Shown here piece after piece: positions 34,584 to 44,119 of a DNA stretch of 64,000 nucleotides. Position 1 is the first letter of the stretch. Each line of letters starts with the position of its first letter. This DNA comes from an uncultured Raoultella sp. (GTDB lineage: Bacteria; Pseudomonadota; Gammaproteobacteria; Enterobacterales; Enterobacteriaceae), in contig CAAEVH010000002.1 in NCBI GenBank assembly GCA_900759445.1, positions 1 through 64,000 on the forward strand, written 5' to 3'. Both the position numbers and the translations under genes were made by a program. The notes beneath the pieces are model-generated. The model made no database searches. It saw nothing but the letters and a program-made list of their open reading frames with translations, and was not told the origin of the DNA.

Positions 34584-35816
34584 ATGTGGTCACGACTCGA
34601 ACCCTACAAATCCTCTATTATTTTATTAATTGCCCTGGTGATCGGCGGCCTGACAGGTATTTACGCCCCAGGACTGGCGGTTAAATTACAGCCGATAGGT
34701 CAGATATTCCTTAACCTGCTATTTATGATTATTGTCCCGCTGGTGGGCATCAGCGTGATGTCATCGATCGCCAGTATGACCGACCTGAAAAGGCTGGGAC
34801 GCATTATGGCGATTATCTTCATTGTTTCGATTGCGATGGCCTTTATTCCCGCGGCCGGCATCGTCGCGCTCGCCTTATGGTACAACCCGGCGCAGGGGGT
34901 CACCATCGATCTGTCACAGTCGGTGCAGGCGGGCAGCGGGCAGATGGATTTTGTCAGCATGATCACCACCAGCGATTTTATCGGGCTGTTCTCGAAGTCC
35001 AATATTCTGGCGCTGATCGTGATGGCGATTATTGCCGGTGTGGCCATCGGGCAATCGGAACAGGCGGGTAAACGCATAGCCTCGCTGCTGGAAGATGCCA
35101 ATACCGTCATTATGAAGATCGTCTCGATCATTATGAAAGTCGCGCCGATAGGTCTGGGCTGCTATTTCGCCGCGACGATGGCCAGCCAGGACTCGGGGCT
35201 GCTGTTGACCTTTGCCCGGGCAATCGGCCTGTTTATGGTTGCCACGCTGGCCTATTTTATCTTCGGTTCGATTCTCTATTCATATATCGGCGGCGGCATG
35301 CCGGCGGTGAAAGCATTCTGGCGCAATGCGGTTGAACCGTCGGCGACCGCGCTCGGGACCTGCTCCTCATTAGGGACGCTGCCCGTCACCCTGCGCGCCG
35401 GTAAAGCGATGGGCATTAACCCGGAAATCGTCGATGTCTCTATTCCGCTGCTGGTTAACCTGAATAAGGGCGGTGTGGCCATGATCGCCGCGCTGAAGAT
35501 CGTCTTTATCTATTCGGTGCTGGGGATGGAGTTCACCAGCGAAACCTTCTTTCTGACCATGCTGATCGCCGTGCTCTCCGCCATTATCGTTGGCGGCGTA
35601 CCGGGCGGCGCATTCCTCGGTGAAATTTTTATCGTCACCACGCTGGGGCTGCCGATGGAGGCGATCCCGATGCTGGTGGTACTGGGCACCATCACCGATG
35701 CTCCGGCTACCCTGATCAACGTGATTCATGATTTGAACGCCGCGCAGATTGTGGAACGCTTCGCCGGAAAAAAGCCGGCACCGGCTGAACTGAAATCCAC
35801 GGCTGCCGCCGTATAA
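34584..35816 (+). CDS. DAACS-family sodium/proton symporter
   Basis: A 410-residue dicarboxylate/amino acid:cation symporter (GltP/SstT/TcyP fold), with about eight helices, the serine-rich hairpin [16 protein letters not shown] and the NLNKGG motif near TM7 ([13 protein letters not shown]). Placed 37 bases before a MetC-like lyase, it could carry cystine, cystathionine or another sulfur amino acid; this is inference. AAAAGGTACC lies before the ATG. Confidence 0.85.
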   Translation: MWSRLEPYKSSIILLIALVIGGLTGIYAPGLAVKLQPIGQIFLNLLFMIIVPLVGISVMSSIASMTDLKRLGRIMAIIFIVSIAMAFIPAAGIVALALWYNPAQGVTIDLSQSVQAGSGQMDFVSMITTSDFIGLFSKSNILALIVMAIIAGVAIGQSEQAGKRIASLLEDANTVIMKIVSIIMKVAPIGLGCYFAATMASQDSGLLLTFARAIGLFMVATLAYFIFGSILYSYIGGGMPAVKAFWRNAVEPSATALGTCSSLGTLPVTLRAGKAMGINPEIVDVSIPLLVNLNKGGVAMIAALKIVFIYSVLGMEFTSETFFLTMLIAVLSAIIVGGVPGGAFLGEIFIVTTLGLPMEAIPMLVVLGTITDAPATLINVIHDLNAAQIVERFAGKKPAPAELKSTAAAV

Positions 35817-35853
35817 GCTTTCGCACGGATATAAGGATATTACAGGAGACGTT

Positions 35854-37044
35854 ATGAAGAATTCACTCAAGCTCGACACGCAGTTAATTATCGCCGGACG
35901 CGATAAACGCTACACCCAGGGGGCGGTAAACCCGGTTATCCAGCGCGCTTCTTCGCTGGTCTTTGAGACGGTGAAAGATAAAAAATTTGCTACCGCCAAT
36001 CGCGCCAACGGCGAGCTGTTCTACGGCCGTCGCGGGACCTACACTCATTTCGCGTTTCAGAAAGCGATGAGTGAACTGGAAGGCGGCGCGGGCTGCGCGC
36101 TCTATCCGTGCGGGGCAGCGGCGGTGACCAATGCGATTCTGGCGTTTGTGCAAAGCGGCGACCATATCCTGATGACCGGCGCGGCCTATGAGCCAACGCA
36201 GGACTTCTGCAATAAGATCCTCAGCAAATTCAACGTTGAAACCACCTATTACGATCCGCTGATCGGCGCCGGGATTGCCGGGTTGATCCGCCCGGAGACC
36301 AAAGTGGTCTTTCTGGAGTCCCCCAGCTCAATCACCATGGAAGTCCAGGATGTACCGGGAATGGTCAACGCGATCCGCGCGGTAAATCCGCAGATCGTCA
36401 TCATGATCGACAACACCTGGGCGGCGGGCGTGCTGTTTAAGGCGTTGGACTACGGCGTGGATATCTCGATTCAGGCAGGCACCAAGTACACCATTGGCCA
36501 TTCCGACGCCATGCTGGGTACGGCGGTCTCCAACGCCCGCTGCTGGGATCGTCTGCGCGAAAACTCCTATCTGATGGGGCAGACGCTGGATGCGGATACC
36601 GCCTATAACGGCAGCCGCGGGCTGCGCACGTTGGCGGTACGCCTCAGACAGCATCAAGAGAGCAGTATCCACATTGCTCGCTGGCTGTCGGCGAGGCCGG
36701 AAGTGGCGCGGGTGAATCATCCGGCTTTAGCAGAGTGTCCGGGCCATGAATATTTCCAGCGGGATTTCACCGGCAGCTCGGGCCTGTTCTCCTTCGTACT
36801 GAAAAAGCGCCTGACGGATGAGCAAATGTCGATGTTCCTCGACAACTTCTCGCTGTTCCATATGGCCTACTCGTGGGGCGGGTTCGAGTCGTTGATTCTG
36901 GCTAACCAGCCGGAAGAGCTGAACAGTATTCGTCCAGCTGGCGAGGTGGATTTCAGCGGGACGCTGGTCAGGGTACATATCGGGCTGGAGGATGTCGGCG
37001 ATTTGATTGCCGATCTGGAGGCCGGGTTTACCCGCATCGGCTAA
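35854..37044 (+). CDS. MetC-like cystathionine beta-lyase
   Basis: A 396-residue Cys/Met-metabolism PLP enzyme of the MetC group. The PLP lysine is in [12 protein letters not shown] and the family LESPSS and DNTWAAG motifs are visible. It is likely a second MetC, cleaving C-S bonds of imported substrate to give homocysteine or thiol, ammonia and pyruvate. ACAGGAGACGTT precedes the ATG. A strong terminator follows. Confidence 0.88.
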   Translation: MKNSLKLDTQLIIAGRDKRYTQGAVNPVIQRASSLVFETVKDKKFATANRANGELFYGRRGTYTHFAFQKAMSELEGGAGCALYPCGAAAVTNAILAFVQSGDHILMTGAAYEPTQDFCNKILSKFNVETTYYDPLIGAGIAGLIRPETKVVFLESPSSITMEVQDVPGMVNAIRAVNPQIVIMIDNTWAAGVLFKALDYGVDISIQAGTKYTIGHSDAMLGTAVSNARCWDRLRENSYLMGQTLDADTAYNGSRGLRTLAVRLRQHQESSIHIARWLSARPEVARVNHPALAECPGHEYFQRDFTGSSGLFSFVLKKRLTDEQMSMFLDNFSLFHMAYSWGGFESLILANQPEELNSIRPAGEVDFSGTLVRVHIGLEDVGDLIADLEAGFTRIG

Positions 37045-37049
37045 ACACC

Positions 37050-37078
37050 GGGCCCCGCCAGCGTGCGGGGCCCTGTTT
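37050..37078. terminator. Terminator after metC-like gene
   Basis: GGGCCCCGC-CAGCGT-GCGGGGCCC followed by TGTTTTG. It ends the symporter-lyase operon and may also serve the converging yjiN. Confidence 0.85.
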
Positions 37079-37087
37079 TGCGCTCGC

Positions 37088-38359
37088 TTAATGCACAAAC
37101 AGCGCCGGGATCTGCGAGAATAACCACAGTACGAGGCCGATAGAGCCGCCGACCAGGGTGCCGTTGATGCGGATAAACTGCAGGTCTTTACCGATATTGA
37201 GTTCAATTTGCCGCGACATATCCCGCGCATCCCAGCTTTTGACCGTATCGCTGATATGACGAGTCAGGAAGGCGGCAAACTCTGGCGCCACTCGATGGGC
37301 CGCCTGCTCCAGGTGCTCGTTTAGCGACTCGCGCAGCGCGTCATCGTGGAGCAACGTTTCGCCAAACCACTGCCCGGCATCGGCAATCCGCTGTTGAATC
37401 CGCGAGTCGTCGCGGGTGACATCGTTTTTGATCCACGCCCGCAGGTCGGCCCATACCTCGCTGAGGTAGCGGTTAAAGGCCTCATCATTTTTCAGGTAGG
37501 CCTTGATGCCCTCCGCTTTTTCCGCCAGCAGCGGATCGGTTTTCAGGTTATCGATCAGTTTTAAGGTGGCGCGATCGAACGCCTGGCGGATCTGATGGCT
37601 GCGATCCTGGGTGACTTCGTCGAGCAGCGTATTCACCGCGTCGGTCACCATGTCGGCGCTGTGTTCGCCCAGCCATTCGGTGGGCAGAATTTTGGCCTTC
37701 AGCGGATGCTCGGTCTCCAGCCAGTGGACAATGCCACGGGCAATAAACGCGCGCGAGCTGTCGCGCTGCAGCAATGCAATGAGCTGGGTAATGAGCGAGT
37801 CCAGCAGCTTCTGATGGCGATTGTTGCGGGTTAATCCCTCCAGCATCATGGCGCTGGTCTGCGTCAGATCGACCTTATCAATCGCCTTATGTACCGCCCG
37901 GCGCAGCAGGCGCTGAATACGGGCGTCATCGGTCAGCTCCAGAAAACCGCTCATCACCTGCAGCAGATGGTGGCCCACCCGGCGGGCATTTTCCGGCTGG
38001 CTGAACCAGTTGCCGAGCATCAGGGCAGGTTCATAGCGACGGATGAGCGCCACCAGCGAGGGCGTATCGAGAAATTTTTCCTGCACAAAATAGCCAAGAT
38101 TATCGGCGATCCTGTCCTTATTGCGGGGAATAATCGCCGTATGTCGGGAGATAAACGGCAGCGGGATACGACGAAACAGTGCCACCACCGCGAACCAGTC
38201 GGCCAGCGCTCCGACCATCGCCGCTTCGGAGATAGCCTTGAGCGCGCTGACCCACGGCGTCGGCGGCAGTAGCAGCGTGGTGATAAAAATGGCGACCGCA
38301 ATCAGCAGTAGCGACAGCGCCAGCAGTTTGGCGCGTTTCAGTTCAGCAATTTTTTCCAT
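37088..38359 (-). CDS. yjiN: DUF445 membrane protein YjiN
   Basis: A 423-residue protein, similar in length and sequence to E. coli YjiN (about 426). Two membrane helices at the N-terminus surround [20 protein letters not shown], the DUF445 hallmark; a long helical cytoplasmic part follows, and the end has a last helix ([16 protein letters not shown]). Role unknown. Start at 38359 was chosen by family length; starts 4 or 21 codons upstream overlap lysE. Confidence 0.88.
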   Translation of the reverse strand: MEKIAELKRAKLLALSLLLIAVAIFITTLLLPPTPWVSALKAISEAAMVGALADWFAVVALFRRIPLPFISRHTAIIPRNKDRIADNLGYFVQEKFLDTPSLVALIRRYEPALMLGNWFSQPENARRVGHHLLQVMSGFLELTDDARIQRLLRRAVHKAIDKVDLTQTSAMMLEGLTRNNRHQKLLDSLITQLIALLQRDSSRAFIARGIVHWLETEHPLKAKILPTEWLGEHSADMVTDAVNTLLDEVTQDRSHQIRQAFDRATLKLIDNLKTDPLLAEKAEGIKAYLKNDEAFNRYLSEVWADLRAWIKNDVTRDDSRIQQRIADAGQWFGETLLHDDALRESLNEHLEQAAHRVAPEFAAFLTRHISDTVKSWDARDMSRQIELNIGKDLQFIRINGTLVGGSIGLVLWLFSQIPALFVH

Positions 38360-38363
38360 AGGC

Positions 38364-39026
38364 TTAAGCATATAGCCTGACGGCGGACTCGTGCAAAAAC
38401 TGCCACACAATCCAACAGCCAAAAGCCATCAGTACGCCGCCCGCCGCCCGCTCAACGCGCCAGACTACGGCGGAAAGGCGACGCTGCACCGCCGGTAGGG
38501 CGATCATCGTCACCAGCAAGAGATCCCACAGCAGCACGATACTGGTCATCCAGACTCCGCTGACGACCTGCTGCACCAGCGTAACGTCCGGGCCCAGCAA
38601 CGAGGTCATCAGCGCCAGATAAAACAGGGCGTTTTTAGGATTGAGCAGTGAAGAACCCAGCCCCAGAAGAAGCTGTTTTACCAGCGATGGGCGTGAGGCC
38701 GAGGCGCTGTGGACATCCAGCGTCGTCGGGCGGCTTCTCAGCAGCAGGCTGCCAATCCACAGCAAATATGCGGCGCCCAACAGCTCGACGACGGTAAACA
38801 GCAGCGGCGTCTGACGCAGTATCCCCCAGCCGATAATCGCCAGCACAATGTACAGCCCGTTTCCGGCGGCGATACCGACGCACAGGCCGACGCTGCCGCG
38901 CAGGCGATAGCGGATGGCGTAGCCCATCAGTAAAAAGAAATCTGGCCCCGGGCTAAGCAGGGCAACGAAGTGGGAGAGCGCCAGCGCGGGAAACGCGGGC
39001 GGGAAAAACGACGTCAACATGTCCAT
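38364..39026 (-). CDS. LysE/RhtB-family amino acid exporter
   Basis: A 220-residue exporter with six helices and the family motif [23 protein letters not shown] in pieces. It exports an amino acid such as homoserine, threonine or lysine (substrate not deducible). It lies between an AraC regulator upstream and yjiN downstream, four bases from the latter. Confidence 0.86.
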   Translation of the reverse strand: MDMLTSFFPPAFPALALSHFVALLSPGPDFFLLMGYAIRYRLRGSVGLCVGIAAGNGLYIVLAIIGWGILRQTPLLFTVVELLGAAYLLWIGSLLLRSRPTTLDVHSASASRPSLVKQLLLGLGSSLLNPKNALFYLALMTSLLGPDVTLVQQVVSGVWMTSIVLLWDLLLVTMIALPAVQRRLSAVVWRVERAAGGVLMAFGCWIVWQFLHESAVRLYA

Positions 39027-39072
39027 AGCGACCTCACAAAGAACCTGAGATCAGCCTATGGCAAGCGGGGCG

Positions 39073-39888
39073 CTAATTATTGTCTGATATTGATCGGCCT
39101 AGCGCGTACTGGCGCGGCGTAGCGGCGGTGTAGCTGACAAAGGTTTTGTGGAAATGGCTCTGGTCGGCAAATCCGGCCTGGTAGCCGACGTCGGCGATTT
39201 CATCTCCGGCGCGCAGGCGCGTTTTGGCAAATTCGATGCGTGCCATATTCATAAAGCTGGCGGGCGTCAGGCCAGTGTCCTGCTTAAAGGTGCGAATCAG
39301 CGTCTCTTTGCGCAGGGCGAACTCGTGGGCCAGCGCATCAAGGGTGGGCGGTTCCTGTAAATCGGCCGCCAGGCGACGGAAGAGCTGCGAACTGGTAGCG
39401 CGCAGCGGTAGTGGCGGGGCGGGGCATAGCGGGAGCGCCCGCAGCAGTTGTGCAACCTGTTCGGGGAGCGCTGCCGTTTTCTGCTGCTCCATTAGCACCA
39501 CAATCTGCTGATATTGTGCGAAAAGCTCAGGATCGCGGATCACGGGATGCGGCGCGTGCACCTGCGCCTGACTCGGGAAAAGCGGCAGCCGTTGCCGGCA
39601 CCACGTCATGTCGAGGTACAGCATATGGTAGCTGCGCGGCCGGCCATCGCGCGGGTTACAGCTGTGCGGCGCTTGAGCGGGGATAATGATCAGATCGCCG
39701 GGACGCAGCAGATATTCCCGGCCGTTGCACAAACAGCACGTTTCCCCTTCGATAATCGCCCCTACAGAGAGCTGCGGATGGCGGTGCCGTTTATAGGACT
39801 GGCGACTTTGCCGGGTGCTGCGCAGTTCCAGCCAGGGCAGCTGTTCGTCGCGCCAGAAGGTTTGCAGGATATCGCGCGTATGGCTCAC
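39073..39888 (-). CDS. AraC-family regulator
   Basis: A 271-residue AraC regulator with an N-terminal cupin (RHRHPQLSVGAIIEGE, RPGDLIIIPAQAPHSC) and two C-terminal helix-turn-helix motifs (TLDALAHEFALRKETLIRTFKQDTG in pieces; IADVGYQAGFADQSHFHKTF). It probably controls the exporter gene 46 bases downstream. AAGGAGTCTTTC precedes the ATG. Confidence 0.87.
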   Translation of the reverse strand: MSHTRDILQTFWRDEQLPWLELRSTRQSRQSYKRHRHPQLSVGAIIEGETCCLCNGREYLLRPGDLIIIPAQAPHSCNPRDGRPRSYHMLYLDMTWCRQRLPLFPSQAQVHAPHPVIRDPELFAQYQQIVVLMEQQKTAALPEQVAQLLRALPLCPAPPLPLRATSSQLFRRLAADLQEPPTLDALAHEFALRKETLIRTFKQDTGLTPASFMNMARIEFAKTRLRAGDEIADVGYQAGFADQSHFHKTFVSYTAATPRQYALGRSISDNN

Positions 39889-40100
39889 GAAAGACTCCTT
39901 AGCGAAGGGGATAGGGGGTTTATAGCACGCCCGTCCGGGTCTGTCTGCGGGCGCGACGCTCGCGTCATCGGCGGCGATATCTCTCCAGAATCCTCCGTAT
40001 ATACCTAACTTTACCCGCGCGATTAGCCATCTCTACTACCCTTAATACCCTGAGTAGTTTTTATGACTACATAAATAGCGATAACAAGGAGACATACGAT

Positions 40101-41471
40101 ATGGCTTATCAGACGGTGAATCCTGCAAATAATCAGCTTATTAAACAGTACGCTGCGCACAGCGATGCGGACGTCGAAGCGGCGCTGCAGAAGGCGGATG
40201 CGCTCTACCATTCCGCCTGGTCGAAGGGGGATATCGACCGGCGCCTACCCGTTCTGCACAGGCTGGCGGATCTTATCGACAGCCGGGTTGACGAGCTGGC
40301 GAAAATCGCCAGCCAGGAGATGGGGAAATTGATTGCGCAAAGCCGCGGTGAGGTGAAGCTCTGTGCGCAAATCGCCCGCTACTATGCCGATAATGCGAAA
40401 TCGTTTCTGGCTCCGGTGAAATATCCCTCCGACATCGGCGAGGCCTGGGTTGAACACCATCCTGTCGGCGTGCTGATGGCCGTGGAACCCTGGAACTTTC
40501 CTTACTACCAGCTGATGCGGGTACTGGCGCCAAACCTGGCGGCGGGGAACCCGGTTATCGCCAAACATGCAAGTATCGTTCCGCATTGTGCAGAGACCTT
40601 CGCCCATCTGGTGCGTGAGGCGGGAGCGCCCGAAGGGGCGTGGACCAACCTCTTTATCTCCCAGGAGCAGGTGGCGAAAATCATCGCCGACGATCGCGTC
40701 CAGGGGGCAGCGCTGACCGGTTCGGAAAAGGCCGGCAGCGTGGTGGCGTCCCAGGCGGCAAAATACATCAAAAAGGCGACCCTCGAACTGGGCGGCAATG
40801 ATGTGTTTGTGGTACTGGATGATGCCAGTCTGGAGAAGGCGGTGAAGACTGGCGTACAGGCGCGACTCAACAACGCCGGCCAGGTGTGCACCGCGGCGAA
40901 ACGTTTTATCCTGCACGAAAACATTGCCGACCAGTTCTTGAGCCAGTTCACTGAAGCCTTCCGCCAGGTGAAAATCGGCGATCCGCTGGACGAGAGTACG
41001 ATGCTGGGCCCGCTCTCCTCGAAAGATGCGCTGCAAGCGCTGACCAGACAGGTGGATGAGGCGGTGAAAAACGGTGCCAGAGTGCATCTGGGCGGTAAAC
41101 CGGCGCCGCGGGAAGGCAGCTTTTTCGAGCCAACCATTCTGACCGGCATTACCCGTGATAACCCGGCGTACTTTGAAGAGTTTTTCGGCCCGGTGGCGCA
41201 AATCTACGTGGTGAAGGACGACGACGAGGCGGTGAAGCTGGCGAACGATTCGCACTATGGTCTGGGGGGCGCCGTGTTCAGCCAGGATATCGAACGGGCG
41301 AAACGGATGGCGTCGCGGATCGAAACCGGGATGGTCTATATCAACTGGTTAACCGATACCGCGCCGGAGCTGCCGTTCGGCGGCGTGAAGCGCTCTGGCT
41401 TTGGCCGTGAGCTGTCCGATCTGGGGATTAAAGAGTTTGTGAATCAGAAGCTGGTGGTGATTCGCCGGTAA
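40101..41471 (+). CDS. sad: NAD+-dependent succinate-semialdehyde dehydrogenase Sad
   Basis: A 456-residue aldehyde dehydrogenase like E. coli Sad/YneI. It has catalytic Cys in NNAGQVCTAAKR, catalytic Glu in LELGGNDVF and the PWNFPYYQ substrate-site segment. It oxidises succinate semialdehyde to succinate in GABA and putrescine breakdown. AACAAGGAGACATACGAT lies before the ATG. A bidirectional terminator follows. No partner glutaminase gene (as in E. coli yneH) is adjacent. Confidence 0.9.
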   Translation: MAYQTVNPANNQLIKQYAAHSDADVEAALQKADALYHSAWSKGDIDRRLPVLHRLADLIDSRVDELAKIASQEMGKLIAQSRGEVKLCAQIARYYADNAKSFLAPVKYPSDIGEAWVEHHPVGVLMAVEPWNFPYYQLMRVLAPNLAAGNPVIAKHASIVPHCAETFAHLVREAGAPEGAWTNLFISQEQVAKIIADDRVQGAALTGSEKAGSVVASQAAKYIKKATLELGGNDVFVVLDDASLEKAVKTGVQARLNNAGQVCTAAKRFILHENIADQFLSQFTEAFRQVKIGDPLDESTMLGPLSSKDALQALTRQVDEAVKNGARVHLGGKPAPREGSFFEPTILTGITRDNPAYFEEFFGPVAQIYVVKDDDEAVKLANDSHYGLGGAVFSQDIERAKRMASRIETGMVYINWLTDTAPELPFGGVKRSGFGRELSDLGIKEFVNQKLVVIRR

Positions 41472-41493
41472 TCGAACGTTGTGAGCCGTGAAT

Positions 41494-41523
41494 AAAAAAA
41501 CCTGCCGGATGGCAGGTTTTTTT
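41494..41523. terminator. Bidirectional terminator, sad / yfaZ
   Basis: AAAAAAACCTGCC-GGAT-GGCAGGTTTTTTT: a perfect stem with A-run before and T-run after, so it can terminate in both directions between two convergent genes. Confidence 0.92.
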
Positions 41524-41538
41524 ACGCTTACCGGCGGG

Positions 41539-42084
41539 TCAGAAGGTGACCCCACCGCCAATATAGGCACCATCAATCAGGGTGTGGTTCGGACGACCGT
41601 CTTTGCCGTCAACGCTGACATGGCGGTAACCCACTTTCAGCGTCACCGGGGTAATGGGCGTCCAGCTCACGCCGCCGTTGGCTTCAACGTAGTTTTTCAC
41701 GCTGTTATTCAGGCCTTCCGGCGCGGCATAACCTTCGCCGAAGACGTGGATGCTGTCGGTCAGCGCAACGTTAACGCCGCCGCCGATGGGGAACGCCACG
41801 CCGTTATCGCCTTTTTTCGGCCCAAGGTAGATGGCTTTCGCGCCGGCATTGAGCATCACCGGGCCAACTTCCAGGTTATAACCTGCGCCAACGCCGCCGG
41901 TCTGGGTACCGTCATCGGTATTTTTCAGCCAGTTGCTTTCGGCATAAAGGCCGGAGGAGGATTTACCCAGTTCCATATTAAGGTTGGTAAAGTTTTTACC
42001 CTGCTCGACGGTAAAGCCCATCGCCATTGCGGAGCCAGAAACCGCGGTTAGCGCAGAAAGGATAAGGATATTGAGCTTTTTCAT
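41539..42084 (-). CDS. YfaZ-family outer-membrane protein
   Basis: A 181-residue protein with a signal peptide (MKKLNILILSALTAVSGSAMA, cleavage before MGFTVEQ) and alternating beta-strand segments ending in aromatic Phe (YIGGGVTF), as expected for a small barrel. Similar to YfaZ-type proteins. It stands alone after a long AT-rich region. Function unknown. Confidence 0.8.
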   Translation of the reverse strand: MKKLNILILSALTAVSGSAMAMGFTVEQGKNFTNLNMELGKSSSGLYAESNWLKNTDDGTQTGGVGAGYNLEVGPVMLNAGAKAIYLGPKKGDNGVAFPIGGGVNVALTDSIHVFGEGYAAPEGLNNSVKNYVEANGGVSWTPITPVTLKVGYRHVSVDGKDGRPNHTLIDGAYIGGGVTF

Positions 42085-42659
42085 AGTAGATGCCTCGTCG
42101 TAAAACTAATCTGCGGATACCCTATCAAACGATTTTTACAACTGCAAATATGACTATTTTCGATTTTTTATTCTGGGTTTGTTATTGAAATACATCTGCA
42201 GATGTTGTGAATTAGTTTCTTTGTCGCGGCGTCAATCATTAACGTTTTATCGTTTAGGGTCAGTTTAGCTGTTTGGCTAAACCTGAATTGAACAAACGGG
42301 GAAAATGAGTTGCAGAGAAAATAGTCTACCTCTGTGATTATTCTTGAAAGTATTTCAATTGTTACCAATAAAAATTTTAATTTACATTTTTGCTGGTGAA
42401 TTGAGCGGGCGGTCGTTCATGTTCAACGCGGTATTGCTGAGTCAGGTGAAAGATTATGCTCACCCCGTTTTCGATCAGCGTATTACCGTGTGATACGCAG
42501 AAAAGCGGAGCGACAGCTCTGTAATGTTAAATGAATTTAACTGATTTTTTTTGAATTAAAATAAAATCGTTGAGAACGAATATATCTTCTGGTGGGCATT
42601 TCTTGTCAATATAGCCTTCCGACGACCTTTCGCGGAATCCATAATGGCCAGGAGCGGCT
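42085..42659. other. AT-rich intergenic region, yfaZ to Hcp block
   Basis: About 575 bases without a credible gene. It is distinctly AT-rich and marks the left edge of an atypical block. It holds a perfect palindrome, ACATCTGCAGATGT (42192-42205), about 110 bases upstream of the yfaZ-like start, and a long TAAAATAAAATCGTTG stretch near 42557. The rightmost 100 bases probably carry the promoter of the 42660 gene. Confidence 0.5.
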
Positions 42660-43352
42660 ATGTACTACAGAAATGAAGTCATCCGTTATTTGCAATCCAA
42701 TAACATTCTCGCATTGAAACTTGATCATGCGCTGGCGGGCGTTGAAAACGCGGTGGCAGATCAGATTGCATTGACCGGTGCTGGCGCAAAACGCGCGTTG
42801 TATTACGCATCCTGCTTTACTGATGAATATCAGGATGTTTGTCAGCGGCAAAAAAATGAAGATGGACGATTTACTCTCGCGGTCATTCACCTTTTTCAAC
42901 ATGGCGATGTTGTTTATGAAATGTTCAAAGTATATTTTGAAGAAATATTTAAATATAAAACGTCCGATCAACTAGAGCATATCAAAAAAATGCTGATGGC
43001 GGGCAATATACACATTGCGGCGAGTTCTCTGACCGGTTATGGTTTCATATTAGCGGTCACCTCCTCAGTTACGGTCGGTATGAACCTAAACCTTGATATG
43101 CGAGTCTTAGCGGGACGTGCGACGGGGATGGCGATTACACTCTCTGGCATATATGGGATTGTCCAGAAGGCAGCAGATAGCGCTCATCGACTCCAGTTTA
43201 CCTGGCCGGCCTATTACTCTGTACTCTACGCTCAGGGACTGGAGATGATGTATTTTCTGATAGAACCATTGTTTGAGCGAGTTGGGGCGCTTAAGGCACA
43301 ATGGGCATCGGACAGTGACATTGCAGAAATTATTACCAGGATGATTCAATAA
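42660..43352 (+). CDS. Unknown protein, candidate T6SS effector
   Basis: A 230-residue protein with no family I recognise. The first half is mixed helical; residues about 118-165 form two glycine-rich hydrophobic stretches (SSLTGYGFILAVTSSVTVGM; GRATGMAITLSGIYGIV), able to insert into a membrane. AGGAGCGGCT before the ATG is a strong ribosome site. It is followed by a 61-residue single-helix protein and an orphan hcp in the same direction. That layout recalls Hcp-dependent pore-forming effectors such as Serratia Ssp6 (analogy only). AT-rich compared with neighbours. Confidence 0.6.
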   Translation: MYYRNEVIRYLQSNNILALKLDHALAGVENAVADQIALTGAGAKRALYYASCFTDEYQDVCQRQKNEDGRFTLAVIHLFQHGDVVYEMFKVYFEEIFKYKTSDQLEHIKKMLMAGNIHIAASSLTGYGFILAVTSSVTVGMNLNLDMRVLAGRATGMAITLSGIYGIVQKAADSAHRLQFTWPAYYSVLYAQGLEMMYFLIEPLFERVGALKAQWASDSDIAEIITRMIQ

Positions 43353-43357
43353 TTGTG

Positions 43358-43543
43358 ATGAATATTATTAAAAGGATTTTCTGTAGGATATTTAGGTCCT
43401 TGGTTTCGCTCCACGGGCCTGGATTGCTGACTTTGTTATTCGCAATGGCATTTATTTATTTTTTCCCCTCTGGTCCCCTCTGGCCTGTGGGGGTGTTCGC
43501 TATATTCATAATATATATATTTGCACGTTATGTGAAATGGTAA
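43358..43543 (+). CDS. Small membrane protein, candidate immunity protein
   Basis: A 61-residue, mostly hydrophobic protein (GLLTLLFAMAFIYFF and GVFAIFIIYIFARYV, two close helices) with a basic N-terminus. It starts five bases after the 230-residue gene and has no clear ribosome site of its own, so it is probably translationally coupled. Inner-membrane location and position fit an immunity protein against a membrane-acting effector; this is inference. Very AT-rich. Confidence 0.55.
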   Translation: MNIIKRIFCRIFRSLVSLHGPGLLTLLFAMAFIYFFPSGPLWPVGVFAIFIIYIFARYVKW

Positions 43544-43590
43544 ACGCCAGAGAAAACGGTTTATTACATTTGCTTATAAGGAAGTTATAT

Positions 43591-44070
43591 ATGTCTACTC
43601 CCGCACATCTCTGGCTTGAGGATGAAAACGGTTCGCCGATTGTTGGCGGCTGTTTAATGCCCCTGCGTGCAGGTTCTATCGAATTAAAATCATTCTCGCA
43701 CGGCATCACCATTCCCGTTGATCCGCACTGGGGTAAACTTACCGGTACGCGCGTTCATCGTCCGATCGCCATAGTGAAAGAGTTCGACCAGACGACACCC
43801 GTTCTGTATCGCGCGGTGTGCGAAGGTCGTACCCTGAAAAAAGCGACGATCAGGATGTACCGTATTATGGAATCAGGCCTTGAAGCCGAGTATTTCAATA
43901 TCGTCCTCGACAACGTCAAAATCACCACGATTGCACCGTACCTTTCACCCACCGGTCTGAGCAGCACGCACCTTGAAACACTCGAATTGCGTTATGAGGC
44001 CATCGTCTGGAAGCACACCGAAGGGAACATTATTTATCGTGATACCTGGAATGAATTCTGTACCGCCTGA
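43591..44070 (+). CDS. hcp: Orphan Hcp (T6SS tube protein)
   Basis: A 159-residue Hcp protein: STPAHLWLEDENGSPIVGG start, FSHGITIP, KEFDQTTPVLYRAVCEG, and a C-terminal LELRYEAIVWKHTEGN. Hcp hexamers form the inner tube and carry small effectors. AAGGAAG lies seven bases before the ATG at 43591; a longer in-frame start is not used. No sheath, baseplate or VgrG gene is in the window, so it depends on a T6SS encoded elsewhere. Confidence 0.92.
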   Translation: MSTPAHLWLEDENGSPIVGGCLMPLRAGSIELKSFSHGITIPVDPHWGKLTGTRVHRPIAIVKEFDQTTPVLYRAVCEGRTLKKATIRMYRIMESGLEAEYFNIVLDNVKITTIAPYLSPTGLSSTHLETLELRYEAIVWKHTEGNIIYRDTWNEFCTA

Positions 44071-44119
44071 TGCCTTCATGCTGACCTCCTCCCTCCGGGA
44101 GAGGGAGAAGTCCGAACCG

